Shown here: one piece after another, positions 6,972-13,153 of the stretch
Layout of the letters: each line of letters starts with the position of its first letter
Position numbering within the stretch: position 1 is the stretch's first letter
Origin: Pseudomonadota bacterium
Lineage (GTDB): Bacteria > Pseudomonadota > Alphaproteobacteria > Rhizobiales > Methyloligellaceae
Assembly: GCA_022567275.1 (NCBI GenBank)
Contig: JADFHH010000010.1
Span: forward strand, 1 to 13,153
DNA length: 13,153 nucleotides
Reading direction: 5' to 3'
Program-made: the position numbers and the translations under genes
The notes under the pieces: model-generated
Told to the model about the DNA's origin: nothing
The model's input: only the letters and a program-made list of their open reading frames with translations
Databases searched by the model: none

Positions 6972-8944
6972 TCCGCCGCCTCCTTGCGCTGCTCAGCCGG
7001 GTAGGGCGTTATGGTGACGATCTTCACCTCGCCATGGATCATGCCCCTGCGGCCATCCTCAAACATAACTTCGGTCGATATCTTGCAGCTCTCCGACCCA
7101 TCGTAGAGCGCCTTCACCAGCGGGCCATAGCGGTCGGAAATGAAGGAGCGCCGCACCTTTTGCGTGCGCGTCAGCTCGCCGTCGTCGGCGTCGAGTTCCT
7201 TGTGCAGGATCAGGAAGCGGCGGATTTGCGACCCGGCGAGTTCCGGCTCATTGGCCAGGCTCGCGTTGACCTCGTCCACATTCTCCTCGATCATCTTGTA
7301 GACACCCGCGTGCGCGGCCAGTTCCTGATAAGTGCCGTAGACGATGTTATTGCGCTCGGCCCAGTTGCCGACCGCAACCAGATCGATATTGAGCATCACC
7401 GTGCAAAAATCGCGACCGTCTCCATAGGCCACCGCTTCCCGGATATTGGCGAAGAATTTGAGCTTGTTCTCAATGTATTTCGGCGCGAACAGGGTTCCGT
7501 CATTGATCTTGCCGACATCCTTTGCCCGGTCGATGATCTTCAGATGCCCGGTCTTGGCGTCGATCAGGCCGGCGTCGCCGGTCTTGACGAAACCGTCCTT
7601 GGTTATGGTCTCCGCGGTTCGCTTCTTGTCCTTGAAATATCCGGTGAACATTCCCGGCGACTTGAAGAGCACCTCGCCATTGCCGTCAATGCGGAGCTCG
7701 ACACCCGGGACGGGCGGCCCCACTGTATCGGCGTGAATTTCGCCGTCCGGCTGGGCGGTCACATAAAGAAAGGTTTCGGTCTGGCCGTAAAGCTGCTTCA
7801 GGTTCATACCCAGCGAACGGTAGAACTGGAACAAGTCTGGGCCGATCGCCTCGCCGGCGGTATAGGCGACGCGAATGTTCGAGAAACCAAGGCGGTTCTT
7901 GATCGGTCCATAGATCAGAAATTCACCCAGAGCATAAAGCACGCGGCCGGTGAGCGGCACCGGCCTGGCGTTCAGAATGTCCTCGCCATAGCGCCGCGCG
8001 ACACCGATGAAGGTGCGATAGAGCCACTGCATGAACCGGTCCGCATCCTCCATGCGGATCTGGATTTGCGTGAGCAGGGACGCGAACACGGACGGCGGCG
8101 CGAAATAGAATGTCGGTCCGATCTCGCGCAGATTTTCCTGCACGGTTTCGGAGCTTTCCGGGCAGGCGATGCAGAAGCCCGCGACCATGCCCTGGGCATA
8201 GTTGAGATAGTGATCGCCAACCCATGCCAGGGGGAGATAGGCCAGCGTGACATCATTTTCGTCGAGCTTGTCGAACGCCACCGTATCGCTCGCCGCCGCG
8301 ACGCATCTCTCGCCTGTAAGCTGCACGCCTTTCGAGGCACCGGTGGTCCCCGAGGTGTACAGGATGACGGAGGTGTCGGAGCCTTTTCCATTGCCGATCT
8401 CCGCCACCCAGCGCTCACCGGCCTTGGGGTTTTTTTTCAGCTCGCTCCGGCCGAGTTCCTGGACGGCGGCAAAGGAGCGGATGTGACCCTGCCCATAATT
8501 TTTCAGTCCGCGCTCATCGTCGAAGATGATTTCCTTGATGCTCTTCACCTTGCCGGATACCGACAGGATCTTGTCGACCTGCTCCTGGTTCTCGGCCATC
8601 ACGAATTTGACCGCCGCATGTTTGAGCACATAGGCCATCTCGTCGGCCACCGCATCCTGATAGACCGGCACGGGAACGGCGCCAAGGCTTTGGGCGGCCG
8701 CGAATGTCCAATAGAGACGGGGCCGGTTGTCGCCGATGATGGCGATTGAATCGCCGTGCTTCAGACCCATCTTTTTCAGGCCGATTGCGAACGCCCTGAC
8801 TTCGTCCAGAGTCTCGCTCCAGCTCCAGCTTTGCCAGATGCCGAGATCCTTTTCCCGTATCGCCGGCCGATCGGCGAATTTCACCGCGTTGCGCAGTAAC
8901 AGTTTAGGAAATGTATCCGCAACAGCAGTATCGCCGGTCGTCAC
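6968..8944 (-). CDS. AMP-forming acyl-CoA synthetase (long-chain type)
   Basis: This 658-residue ANL-superfamily ligase activates a carboxylic acid to its acyl-AMP and then its CoA thioester. With the start at GTG 8942-8944, motifs are: phosphate loop YTSGTTGASKG (196-206), the YGQTE box (386-390), KTGD (454-457) that holds the ribose, the hinge IDRAKD (471-476), and a C-terminal GELTRTQKVRR (589-599) with the likely catalytic lysine. The overall length and the segments PVPVYQDAVADE and IENKLKF fit long-chain or very-long-chain acyl-CoA synthetases (FadD/ACSL-like). Context with a Liv-type importer and paaK leaves aromatic or other acids possible. The GTG is chosen because the AGGGAGG at 8954-8960 sits 9 bases upstream. 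The TTG at 8951-8953 directly abuts it. It is the first gene of the operon. Confidence 0.9.
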   Translation of the reverse strand: MTTGDTAVADTFPKLLLRNAVKFADRPAIREKDLGIWQSWSWSETLDEVRAFAIGLKKMGLKHGDSIAIIGDNRPRLYWTFAAAQSLGAVPVPVYQDAVADEMAYVLKHAAVKFVMAENQEQVDKILSVSGKVKSIKEIIFDDERGLKNYGQGHIRSFAAVQELGRSELKKNPKAGERWVAEIGNGKGSDTSVILYTSGTTGASKGVQLTGERCVAAASDTVAFDKLDENDVTLAYLPLAWVGDHYLNYAQGMVAGFCIACPESSETVQENLREIGPTFYFAPPSVFASLLTQIQIRMEDADRFMQWLYRTFIGVARRYGEDILNARPVPLTGRVLYALGEFLIYGPIKNRLGFSNIRVAYTAGEAIGPDLFQFYRSLGMNLKQLYGQTETFLYVTAQPDGEIHADTVGPPVPGVELRIDGNGEVLFKSPGMFTGYFKDKKRTAETITKDGFVKTGDAGLIDAKTGHLKIIDRAKDVGKINDGTLFAPKYIENKLKFFANIREAVAYGDGRDFCTVMLNIDLVAVGNWAERNNIVYGTYQELAAHAGVYKMIEENVDEVNASLANEPELAGSQIRRFLILHKELDADDGELTRTQKVRRSFISDRYGPLVKALYDGSESCKISTEVMFEDGRRGMIHGEVKIVTITPYPAEQRKEAAE

Positions 8945-8953
8945 GACGTTCAA

Positions 8954-8960
8954 CCTCCCT
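8954..8960 (-). promoter_or_regulatory. Ribosome binding site deciding the CoA ligase start
   Basis: AGGGAGG on the minus strand lies 9 bases upstream of GTG 8942-8944 and directly touches the alternative TTG 8951-8953. The spacing favours the GTG as the true start. Confidence 0.6.
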
Positions 8961-9247
8961 GATTCAGCGCGTTGATCGCGCCCCGAGCCGTTGCTGTGAG
9001 CGGCCGGTCTTATTCAGCCCACCTTATAGCACAGATGCATCTTATCAACCTCGCGGCGATCATGCCCTTGACACACAGGTGAAGACCCCCCGCGTAAATT
9101 ATCGGGCCGGTTCGATTCACCTTGTCTCCGGCGCAGGTCTTGTATCTCACTCTCGGAAATTTCTCAACCGGCCGGGATCGAGGGCACTGAAGACGATGGA
9201 TGGTATCCGGTCTGGCGTACTCAATAATTCTTTCCACGGGATTGACC
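8961..9247. other. Intergenic region between the SRPBCC gene and the operon
   Basis: This stretch between two minus-strand genes holds the candidate promoter described at 9023-9048. I see no convincing ORF: the overlapping frames on both strands are composition shadows without domain-like sequence. No clear rho-independent terminator follows the SRPBCC stop at 9248. A second promoter-like TTGACA near 9070 on the plus strand has no gene in front of it. Confidence 0.4.
9023..9048 (-). promoter_or_regulatory. Candidate operon promoter/operator with a 10-bp palindrome
   Basis: About 80-105 bp upstream of the CoA ligase start, the minus strand has TATAAG (9023-9028) as a possible -10 and a TTGATA-like element about 14 bases before it. 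The spacing is short for a sigma-70 promoter. Between them lies the perfect palindrome AGATGCATCT (9033-9042), placed where a repressor site could sit. Both the promoter and operator roles are inference from position and pattern. Confidence 0.25.
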
Positions 9248-9784
9248 CTACCGGGCAGACTCCACGAGTTTCTTGAGCCGCTCAAGACCGTCTTCATAAT
9301 CCTGACCGATCCAGAACTCGAACATCTGGCCCATCCAGAGCTGGAGCGGGTTATTGCCGACATCTGTATCGAACACCCAGACGACGCGCGTGCCCGCCCC
9401 CGACGGTTCAAGCCGGAATGCCGTGCTTGCCTTGCCCATAGCGCCAAATTCAAGCCTGACCCTGACCAGGGTGTTGGGCTGGCTCTCGACGATCTCCTGA
9501 ACGCCCGACCCGATATCGGGATTGTCGCTGCGCCATACCATATGCGCGCCCTTGCCCTCGTCGGGTCCGGAGAAAACATATTTCGTGTTCGGATCGCGCG
9601 CCGCCCAGGGCGACCATTGGTTGAAACGCCTCAGAGAGTTCACGTAAGGGAACACGTCCGATTCAGGCGCATTGATGACGCTCGAGCGGGCCACCGTGAT
9701 GTGCTGCGGCAAAGCGAACGCCACTGCGGCCAACAGCAGCACCAGTAGCGCCACTCCCAAAAACAGTCTTGTCATTGGATGCAT
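9248..9784 (-). CDS. Membrane-anchored SRPBCC (polyketide cyclase-like) protein
   Basis: This is a 178-residue protein. Residues 5-25 form one hydrophobic helix that serves as a membrane anchor or signal. Then follows a SRPBCC (START/Bet v 1-like) domain: ARSSVINAPESDVFPYVNSL, the family hallmark NQWSPWAARDP (55-65), a central beta region (GSGVQEIVESQPNTLVRV), an FRLEPSGAGTRVVWVFD strand pair and a C-terminal amphipathic helix (GLERLKKLVE). The domain binds hydrophobic ligands in a deep pocket; the ligand and role here are unknown. The start ATG 9782-9784 has AAGGGG about 10 bases upstream. A GTG at 9791-9793 would sit too close to it. The gene lies upstream of, and in the same direction as, the CoA ligase operon, with a gap of about 300 bp, so it is probably a separate unit. 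Confidence 0.8.
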   Translation of the reverse strand: MHPMTRLFLGVALLVLLLAAVAFALPQHITVARSSVINAPESDVFPYVNSLRRFNQWSPWAARDPNTKYVFSGPDEGKGAHMVWRSDNPDIGSGVQEIVESQPNTLVRVRLEFGAMGKASTAFRLEPSGAGTRVVWVFDTDVGNNPLQLWMGQMFEFWIGQDYEDGLERLKKLVESAR

Positions 9785-9880
9785 ATTTCTCACACCCCTT
9801 GTTCGACGTTCAACTCACAGAAAACAGTATACGCCGCCGCCGCGTCAATGACATGGATAGTTCCTGCTCTGAGGCGCATG

Positions 9881-9905
9881 AAAAAGGGCGGCCGAGGCCT
9901 CCCTT
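9881..9905 (-). terminator. Rho-independent terminator-like hairpin
   Basis: On the minus strand, AAGGGAGGC, a CTCG loop and GCCGCCCTT form a 9-bp stem with one mismatch, ending in five T residues (9881-9885). This is the pattern of an intrinsic terminator for minus-strand transcription. No complete gene ends just before it; only a 20-codon possible remnant does, 25 bases upstream. It may therefore be left over from a lost gene. Confidence 0.5.
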
Positions 9906-9929
9906 GATGTGAATGGATGTACGTCTGGT

Positions 9930-9992
9930 TTACGAGAACGCGATTCCTGCGGCAATCAACAGCGCAAAGCCAACGGCCCGGACCCTAGGGTG
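9930..9992 (-). pseudogene. Possible 3' remnant of a membrane protein gene
   Basis: Twenty sense codons before TAA 9930-9932 read HPRVRAVGFALLIAAGIAFS. The sequence is a basic turn followed by a hydrophobic alanine/isoleucine helix, like the last span of a small transporter or LysE-type protein. An in-frame stop lies directly upstream (9993-9995) and there is no start codon. The following hairpin terminator supports a former gene end. It could also be chance coding-like sequence. Confidence 0.2.
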
Positions 9993-10031
9993 TTAGCTGT
10001 TGTTATCAATAAGCATATTCTCCTAATCCTA

Positions 10032-10046
10032 TGGTCTGTAAGACCA
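10032..10046. promoter_or_regulatory. Perfect inverted repeat, possible operator
   Basis: TGGTCT-GTA-AGACCA is a perfect 6-bp inverted repeat with a 3-base spacer, about 135 bp upstream of the TPR gene. A dyad of this size could be a repressor site or simply a small hairpin. No regulator gene is present in the window. Confidence 0.2.
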
Positions 10047-10180
10047 ATGAATTAAGCCGTTTGTTTGAGAAAACGCGCTGGCTCCAGGAAATTTTATGGC
10101 GCGGCATTTGCGCAATCCGGTGCTAATGTGTTTACTCCATACCAGCATCGGGGGCAGGACTCACTGAGAAGGCAATCGAT

Positions 10181-10786
10181 ATGCACACCACTCCCCAACT
10201 CCTTTCGCGCGTGGCGGCAAGTTTGCTTGCGTGCGCGTTCTTCGGCGCCGCGTTGATCATGTCTCCGCTTGCCGCTGATGCGGCGGGCGGCGGCTCCCCG
10301 GAGCCGGTCTCGAAGCCAGCCTGCTCGACCATGAAGACGAAGATCGCCTGCCGGGGGCAAAGCCATTGTTATTGGAGCAACAGCAAAAAGAGTTGCAAGA
10401 CAAAGCGGAAAAAGAAGTCGGAAAACAGCGCGGACGACAAGCTGTATATGCAGGGGAGAGCGCTGGCCAAATCCGGTGAATACGCCAGGGCGATTGAGCT
10501 GCTCAAGACCGCGGATCAAACCGACCCGCAGGTGCTCAACTATCTTGGCTACTCCTACCGCAAGAGCGGCGATCTGACGACCGGCATAAAATATTACAAG
10601 CTGGCGCTGGCCATCGACCCGGACTTCGTGCTGGCGCGCGAATATCTCGGCGAAGGCTATGTCAAGGCCGGCCGCATCGACCTCGCCAGGCTGGAGCTGG
10701 CGGCGATTAAAAAGCTCTGCGGCACGACTTGCGAGGAATATATCGACCTGGCGGCGGTGATCGATTCCGGCGGCAGCAGCTACTGA
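10181..10786 (+). CDS. Secreted TPR-repeat protein with four-cysteine motif
   Basis: This is a 201-residue protein. Residues 1-35 are a signal peptide (SRVAASLLACAFFGAALIM core, cut probably after AADA). Next comes a small cysteine region (Cys 48, 57, 63, 72: ACSTMKTKIAC, QSHCYWSNSKKSC) and a lysine-rich linker (KTKRKKKSEN). Then about three tetratricopeptide repeats follow: LYMQGRALAKSGEYARAIEL (88-107), VLNYLGYSYRKSGDLTTGIK (118-137) and AREYLGEGYVKAGRIDLARL (152-171). The end carries another cysteine pair (KKLCGTTCEEY). TPRs mediate protein-protein contacts, so a periplasmic scaffold role is likely; partners are unknown. The cysteine region probably forms two disulfides after export. ATG 10181 has GAGAAGG at 10166-10172. 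Similar TPR proteins ending in a C-x-x-x-CEEY segment occur in Alphaproteobacteria (recollection, not searched). Confidence 0.8.
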   Translation: MHTTPQLLSRVAASLLACAFFGAALIMSPLAADAAGGGSPEPVSKPACSTMKTKIACRGQSHCYWSNSKKSCKTKRKKKSENSADDKLYMQGRALAKSGEYARAIELLKTADQTDPQVLNYLGYSYRKSGDLTTGIKYYKLALAIDPDFVLAREYLGEGYVKAGRIDLARLELAAIKKLCGTTCEEYIDLAAVIDSGGSSY

Positions 10787-10842
10787 ACAAGCACGGCCCC
10801 GCGGCCGGCTGCTCGAAAGCGTATCACACCGGCCGTCCTGTT

Positions 10843-10858
10843 CCCGTTTCGCAACGGG
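10843..10858 (+). repeat. Stem-loop after the TPR gene
   Basis: CCCGTT-TCGC-AACGGG is a perfect 6-bp stem with a 4-base loop, 57 bases after the TPR stop. It sits inside a tract with repeated GGCCGG. There is no T-run after it, so an intrinsic terminator is doubtful. Confidence 0.3.
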
Positions 10859-10997
10859 GCCGGGAGGGCCGGTTGTTTGTGGGGGGGCCGGAATGACCCT
10901 TGCAAAGCTCACCGCGCACCATTCACCCAATCTTAGGCCTCGTTTCGTATTATGCATCATCCTCGCGGGGGGTAGGGTTTGCAGGGGCGTTGCGCGG

Positions 10998-11600
10998 ATG
11001 CTGGTAAAGAGCACAACTGACTGGTCTCGCGCCGCCAATGCGCTGTTGCTTGGCGCGTTGTTTTTCCCGCTCCTGCCCGTCCTTTCCGCGCTTATCCAAT
11101 ATACGCTTGGCGCCGCGCTGGGCTGCCAATTCTCCAGTGGCGGCGCCTGCCTCATCGCCGGGGTCGATCTGGCGCGGTCTTCGGCACATGCCGCCGGGGC
11201 CGTGAATGAGATGGTGCGGGCCAGCGCCGGCGTCGCGCTGCTTTACTACATCATGCTGCTCACCGTGCTGGCGCAGTTGACATCAAGCGGCTTTCGCGGC
11301 CGTATCGTGCGCACCTGCGCGGTGATCATGTGGGCCGGCGTCCTGCCGTTCGTGCTGGGACTGGCGGCATTGGTCCTCGGCGAGGGCACAGTGCAGTGCG
11401 GCACGCCGGGCGATCCCGCCATCGCCTGCGATGCTCCCGGCGCGCTCACCGGATTCGTCTATTACGGCAAAGTATTTTTCCACTGGCTGGCGGATATCGC
11501 CGTTCCTCTCGCCGTGATGGTGACCGGACTCGTGGCGCTGACCCTGGGCTACCGGACGCTGGTCGGGCGGCTGGTCCGCATCTGCACGCCGCAGGACTGA
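10998..11600 (+). CDS. Uncharacterised four-span membrane protein
   Basis: I do not recognise a family. With the start at ATG 10998 the protein has 200 residues and four likely membrane helices (about 15-40, 75-95, 104-128, 160-186), with short basic cytoplasmic loops (SSGFRGRIVR; YRTLVGRLVR). The two longer loops each carry a cysteine pair (Cys 43/51 and Cys 134/144) and should face the periplasm, so two disulfides are plausible. The frame is open back to ATG 10893, which would add 35 residues of poor membrane-protein character (MTLAKLTAHHSPNLRPRFVL). I prefer 10998, although neither start has a strong ribosome binding site. It lies between the TPR gene and uvrB, in the same direction as both. 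No functional link is evident. Confidence 0.65.
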   Translation: MLVKSTTDWSRAANALLLGALFFPLLPVLSALIQYTLGAALGCQFSSGGACLIAGVDLARSSAHAAGAVNEMVRASAGVALLYYIMLLTVLAQLTSSGFRGRIVRTCAVIMWAGVLPFVLGLAALVLGEGTVQCGTPGDPAIACDAPGALTGFVYYGKVFFHWLADIAVPLAVMVTGLVALTLGYRTLVGRLVRICTPQD

Positions 11601-11647
11601 GGCGGCAACCCCTTCCCTCTCCGCCCTTCCCGCGCCATAGTCCCCCC

Positions 11648-13153
11648 ATGCCGTATCAGGTTCCAAAATCATTCGGTTCGCGCGCCGAGCCGCGCCCGGT
11701 CACCGGCGAAGCGCCCGCGCGGCCCGGCGAAGCGCGGCAAGGATTTTCCGAAGCGCCGCAGCCGATGATCACAGAGCATCCGATCGTGCGCTCGTTCGAC
11801 AATCCCGGCGCCCTGCCCGTGTACGTGCCGCACCGGCCCGAGCGGCCGGAGAAGTCGGAAGGCGGTATCGCCTTCAGGATCGTTGCGGAATTCGAGCCCA
11901 AGGGCGACCAGCCCGCGGCTATCCGTGAGCTGGTGGCGGGCATCGAGGCGGATGAGCGCGACCAGGTGCTGCTCGGCGTCACCGGCTCGGGAAAAACCTT
12001 CACCATGGCAAAAGTGATCGCCGAGACCCAGCGCCCGGCGCTCATTCTGGCGCCGAACAAGACCCTCGCCGCCCAGCTTTATGGCGAGTTCAAATCGTTC
12101 TTCCCGGACAATGCGGTGGAATATTTCGTGTCATATTACGACTATTATCAACCAGAGGCCTACGTTCCCCGGACCGACACCTATATCGAAAAAGAAAGTT
12201 CGGTGAACGAGCAAATCGACCGCATGCGCCACGCCGCCACCCGGTCGCTGCTGGAGCGCGACGACGTCATCATCGTGGCCTCCGTGTCGTGCATCTACGG
12301 TATCGGCTCGGTGGAGACCTATACGGAGATGACCTTCGCGCTGAAGGTCGGCGACACGGTCTCGCAACGCCAGCTGCTCGCCGACCTCGTCGCCCTGCAA
12401 TACCGGCGCAACGACATGAGCTTCGAGCGCGGTAATTTTCGCGTGCGCGGCGACACCATCGAGCTGTTCCCGGCGCATCTGGAAGACCGGGCCTGGCGCA
12501 TCTCGCTGTTCGGCGACGAGATAGACTCCATCACCGAATTCGACCCTCTCACGGGGCAGAAAAGCCAGCAACTGAAGCTTGTGAAGGTCTACGCCAACTC
12601 GCATTATGTGATCCCCAAACCGACCCAGCAACAGGCGCTCAAAGCCATCAAGGCGGAGCTGAAGGATCGGCTGGATGAGTTGCACAATGCGGGCCGTGTG
12701 CTCGAAGCGCAGCGGCTGGAGCAGCGCACCACCTTCGATCTGGAGATGATCGCGGCCACCGGGGCGTGCGCCGGCATTGAGAATTATTCGCGTTATCTCA
12801 CCGGCCGTAAGGCGGGCGAGCCGCCGCCTACCCTGTTTGAGTATCTACCCGAAAACGCGCTGGTGTTCGTCGATGAGAGCCATGTGAGCGTGCCCCAGCT
12901 CGGCGCCATGTTCAAAGGCGACTACCGGCGCAAGGCGACGCTCGCCGAATATGGTTTTCGCCTGCCCTCCTGCCTCGACAACCGGCCCTTGCGGTTCGAG
13001 GAGTGGGACGCCATGCGCCCGCAATCCATGTTTGTCTCGGCCACGCCCGGCCCGTGGGAGCTGGAGCGCACCCAAGGGGTGTTCACCGAGCAGGTGATCC
13101 GCCCGACCGGGCTGATCGACCCGCCGGTGGAGGTGCGTCCGGCCACGACCCAG
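11648..13153 (+). CDS. uvrB: UvrABC excision nuclease subunit B (partial, 3' end missing)
   Basis: 502 codons of uvrB run off the right edge. UvrB is the damage-verifying helicase-like subunit of nucleotide excision repair: UvrA loads it on damaged DNA and UvrC then binds it. Visible motifs are Walker A GVTGSGKT (110-117), APNKTLAAQLYGEF, the DNA-clamping beta-hairpin region YYDYYQPEAYVPRTDTYIEK (163-182), SSVNEQIDRMRHAATRSLL, SVSCIYGIG, Walker B VFVDESH (406-412) and VSATPGPWE (463-471). All are canonical. The C-terminal helicase half and the UvrC-interacting UVR motif lie outside the window. About 70 proline- and arginine-rich residues precede the conserved core (FRIVAEFEPKGDQPAAIREL), an extension I believe occurs in Alphaproteobacteria. 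No Shine-Dalgarno is seen before ATG 11648; ATG 11765 is an alternative start. Confidence 0.93.
   Translation, partial: MPYQVPKSFGSRAEPRPVTGEAPARPGEARQGFSEAPQPMITEHPIVRSFDNPGALPVYVPHRPERPEKSEGGIAFRIVAEFEPKGDQPAAIRELVAGIEADERDQVLLGVTGSGKTFTMAKVIAETQRPALILAPNKTLAAQLYGEFKSFFPDNAVEYFVSYYDYYQPEAYVPRTDTYIEKESSVNEQIDRMRHAATRSLLERDDVIIVASVSCIYGIGSVETYTEMTFALKVGDTVSQRQLLADLVALQYRRNDMSFERGNFRVRGDTIELFPAHLEDRAWRISLFGDEIDSITEFDPLTGQKSQQLKLVKVYANSHYVIPKPTQQQALKAIKAELKDRLDELHNAGRVLEAQRLEQRTTFDLEMIAATGACAGIENYSRYLTGRKAGEPPPTLFEYLPENALVFVDESHVSVPQLGAMFKGDYRRKATLAEYGFRLPSCLDNRPLRFEEWDAMRPQSMFVSATPGPWELERTQGVFTEQVIRPTGLIDPPVEVRPATTQ

Larger units (their letters stand above)
9785..10180. other. Intergenic region with terminator and remnant
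   Basis: This region of nearly 400 bp lies between the divergent SRPBCC and TPR genes. It should contain both promoters, but I cannot name convincing -35/-10 pairs. It contains a terminator-like hairpin (9881-9905), a short possible gene tail (9930-9992) and an inverted repeat (10032-10046). The part from about 9995 to 10070 is locally AT-rich. Confidence 0.4.

Noticed and set aside
6959..8749. Long plus-strand open frame (596 codons) opposite the CoA ligase gene
   Set aside because: It is antisense to a clear acyl-CoA synthetase with all motifs, and its translation has no domain-like sequence. Such frames are common opposite GC-rich genes.
9065..9100. TTGACA followed by TAAATTAT as a plus-strand promoter
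   Set aside because: The spacing is about 21 bases, longer than normal, and there is no plus-strand gene behind it.
9010..9579. Minus-strand frame overlapping the SRPBCC gene and the intergenic region
   Set aside because: It is a different frame from the SRPBCC domain and has no family features.
10094..11155. Minus-strand open frame (353 codons) across the TPR and membrane protein genes
   Set aside because: It overlaps two plus-strand genes that have a signal peptide, TPRs and membrane helices. It crosses an intergenic region and shows no recognisable motif.
11656..13146. Minus-strand frames opposite uvrB
   Set aside because: The plus strand encodes canonical UvrB through the whole stretch, so these are antisense shadows.
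1..13153. CRISPR array, tRNA, rRNA, insertion sequence or phage genes
   Set aside because: I saw no regularly spaced direct repeats, cloverleaf or rRNA motifs, transposase or phage protein sequence on either strand.

Overview
The window looks like a mosaic, not a continuous stretch of one genome. Roughly the last 11.6 kb (about 1540-13153) reads as one coherent, GC-rich alphaproteobacterial genome segment, probably Rhodospirillales-like judging from gene content and protein style. The first 1.5 kb is made of at least three unrelated pieces. One is an AT-rich, Bacteroidota-like piece (1 to about 690). The next is a GC-rich piece of a cysteine-rich repeat protein of the kind seen in Myxococcota or Planctomycetota (about 690-1385). 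The third is a fragment of about 150 bp from a short-chain dehydrogenase in opposite orientation (about 1390-1540). All three internal boundaries either cut genes or fall beside them, so a chimeric assembly or amplification product is the simplest reading. Taxonomic labels are inferences from composition and protein style, not search results.

Left piece: the minus strand carries the N-terminus of a sodium/solute symporter running off the left edge (1-283). Upstream of it is a small 48-residue single-span membrane protein (511-657), so the pair looks like a transporter plus a small companion protein. Next come the cysteine-rich fragment (minus strand) and the dehydrogenase fragment (plus strand).

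Main piece: seven minus-strand genes form a tight operon, in transcription order AMP-forming acyl-CoA ligase, livG, livH, livM, livK, livF and phenylacetate-CoA-ligase-like paaK. The paaK gene is cut after about 75 codons by the chimeric boundary. The five liv genes make a complete branched-chain-amino-acid-type ABC importer: two ATPases, two permeases and one periplasmic binding protein. Two CoA ligases flank them, which suggests uptake of a carboxylic acid (possibly aromatic or fatty) followed by CoA activation. The substrate is not shown by the sequence.

Right part: upstream of the operon, also on the minus strand, is a membrane-anchored SRPBCC protein (9248-9784). A 396-base non-coding stretch follows, with a terminator-like hairpin and a possible gene remnant. 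Three plus-strand genes come next: a secreted TPR protein with a four-cysteine motif (10181-10786), an uncharacterised four-span membrane protein (10998-11600), and the first 502 codons of uvrB (11648 to the right edge), the excision-repair helicase subunit. I saw no rRNA, tRNA, CRISPR array, intact insertion sequence or replication origin.
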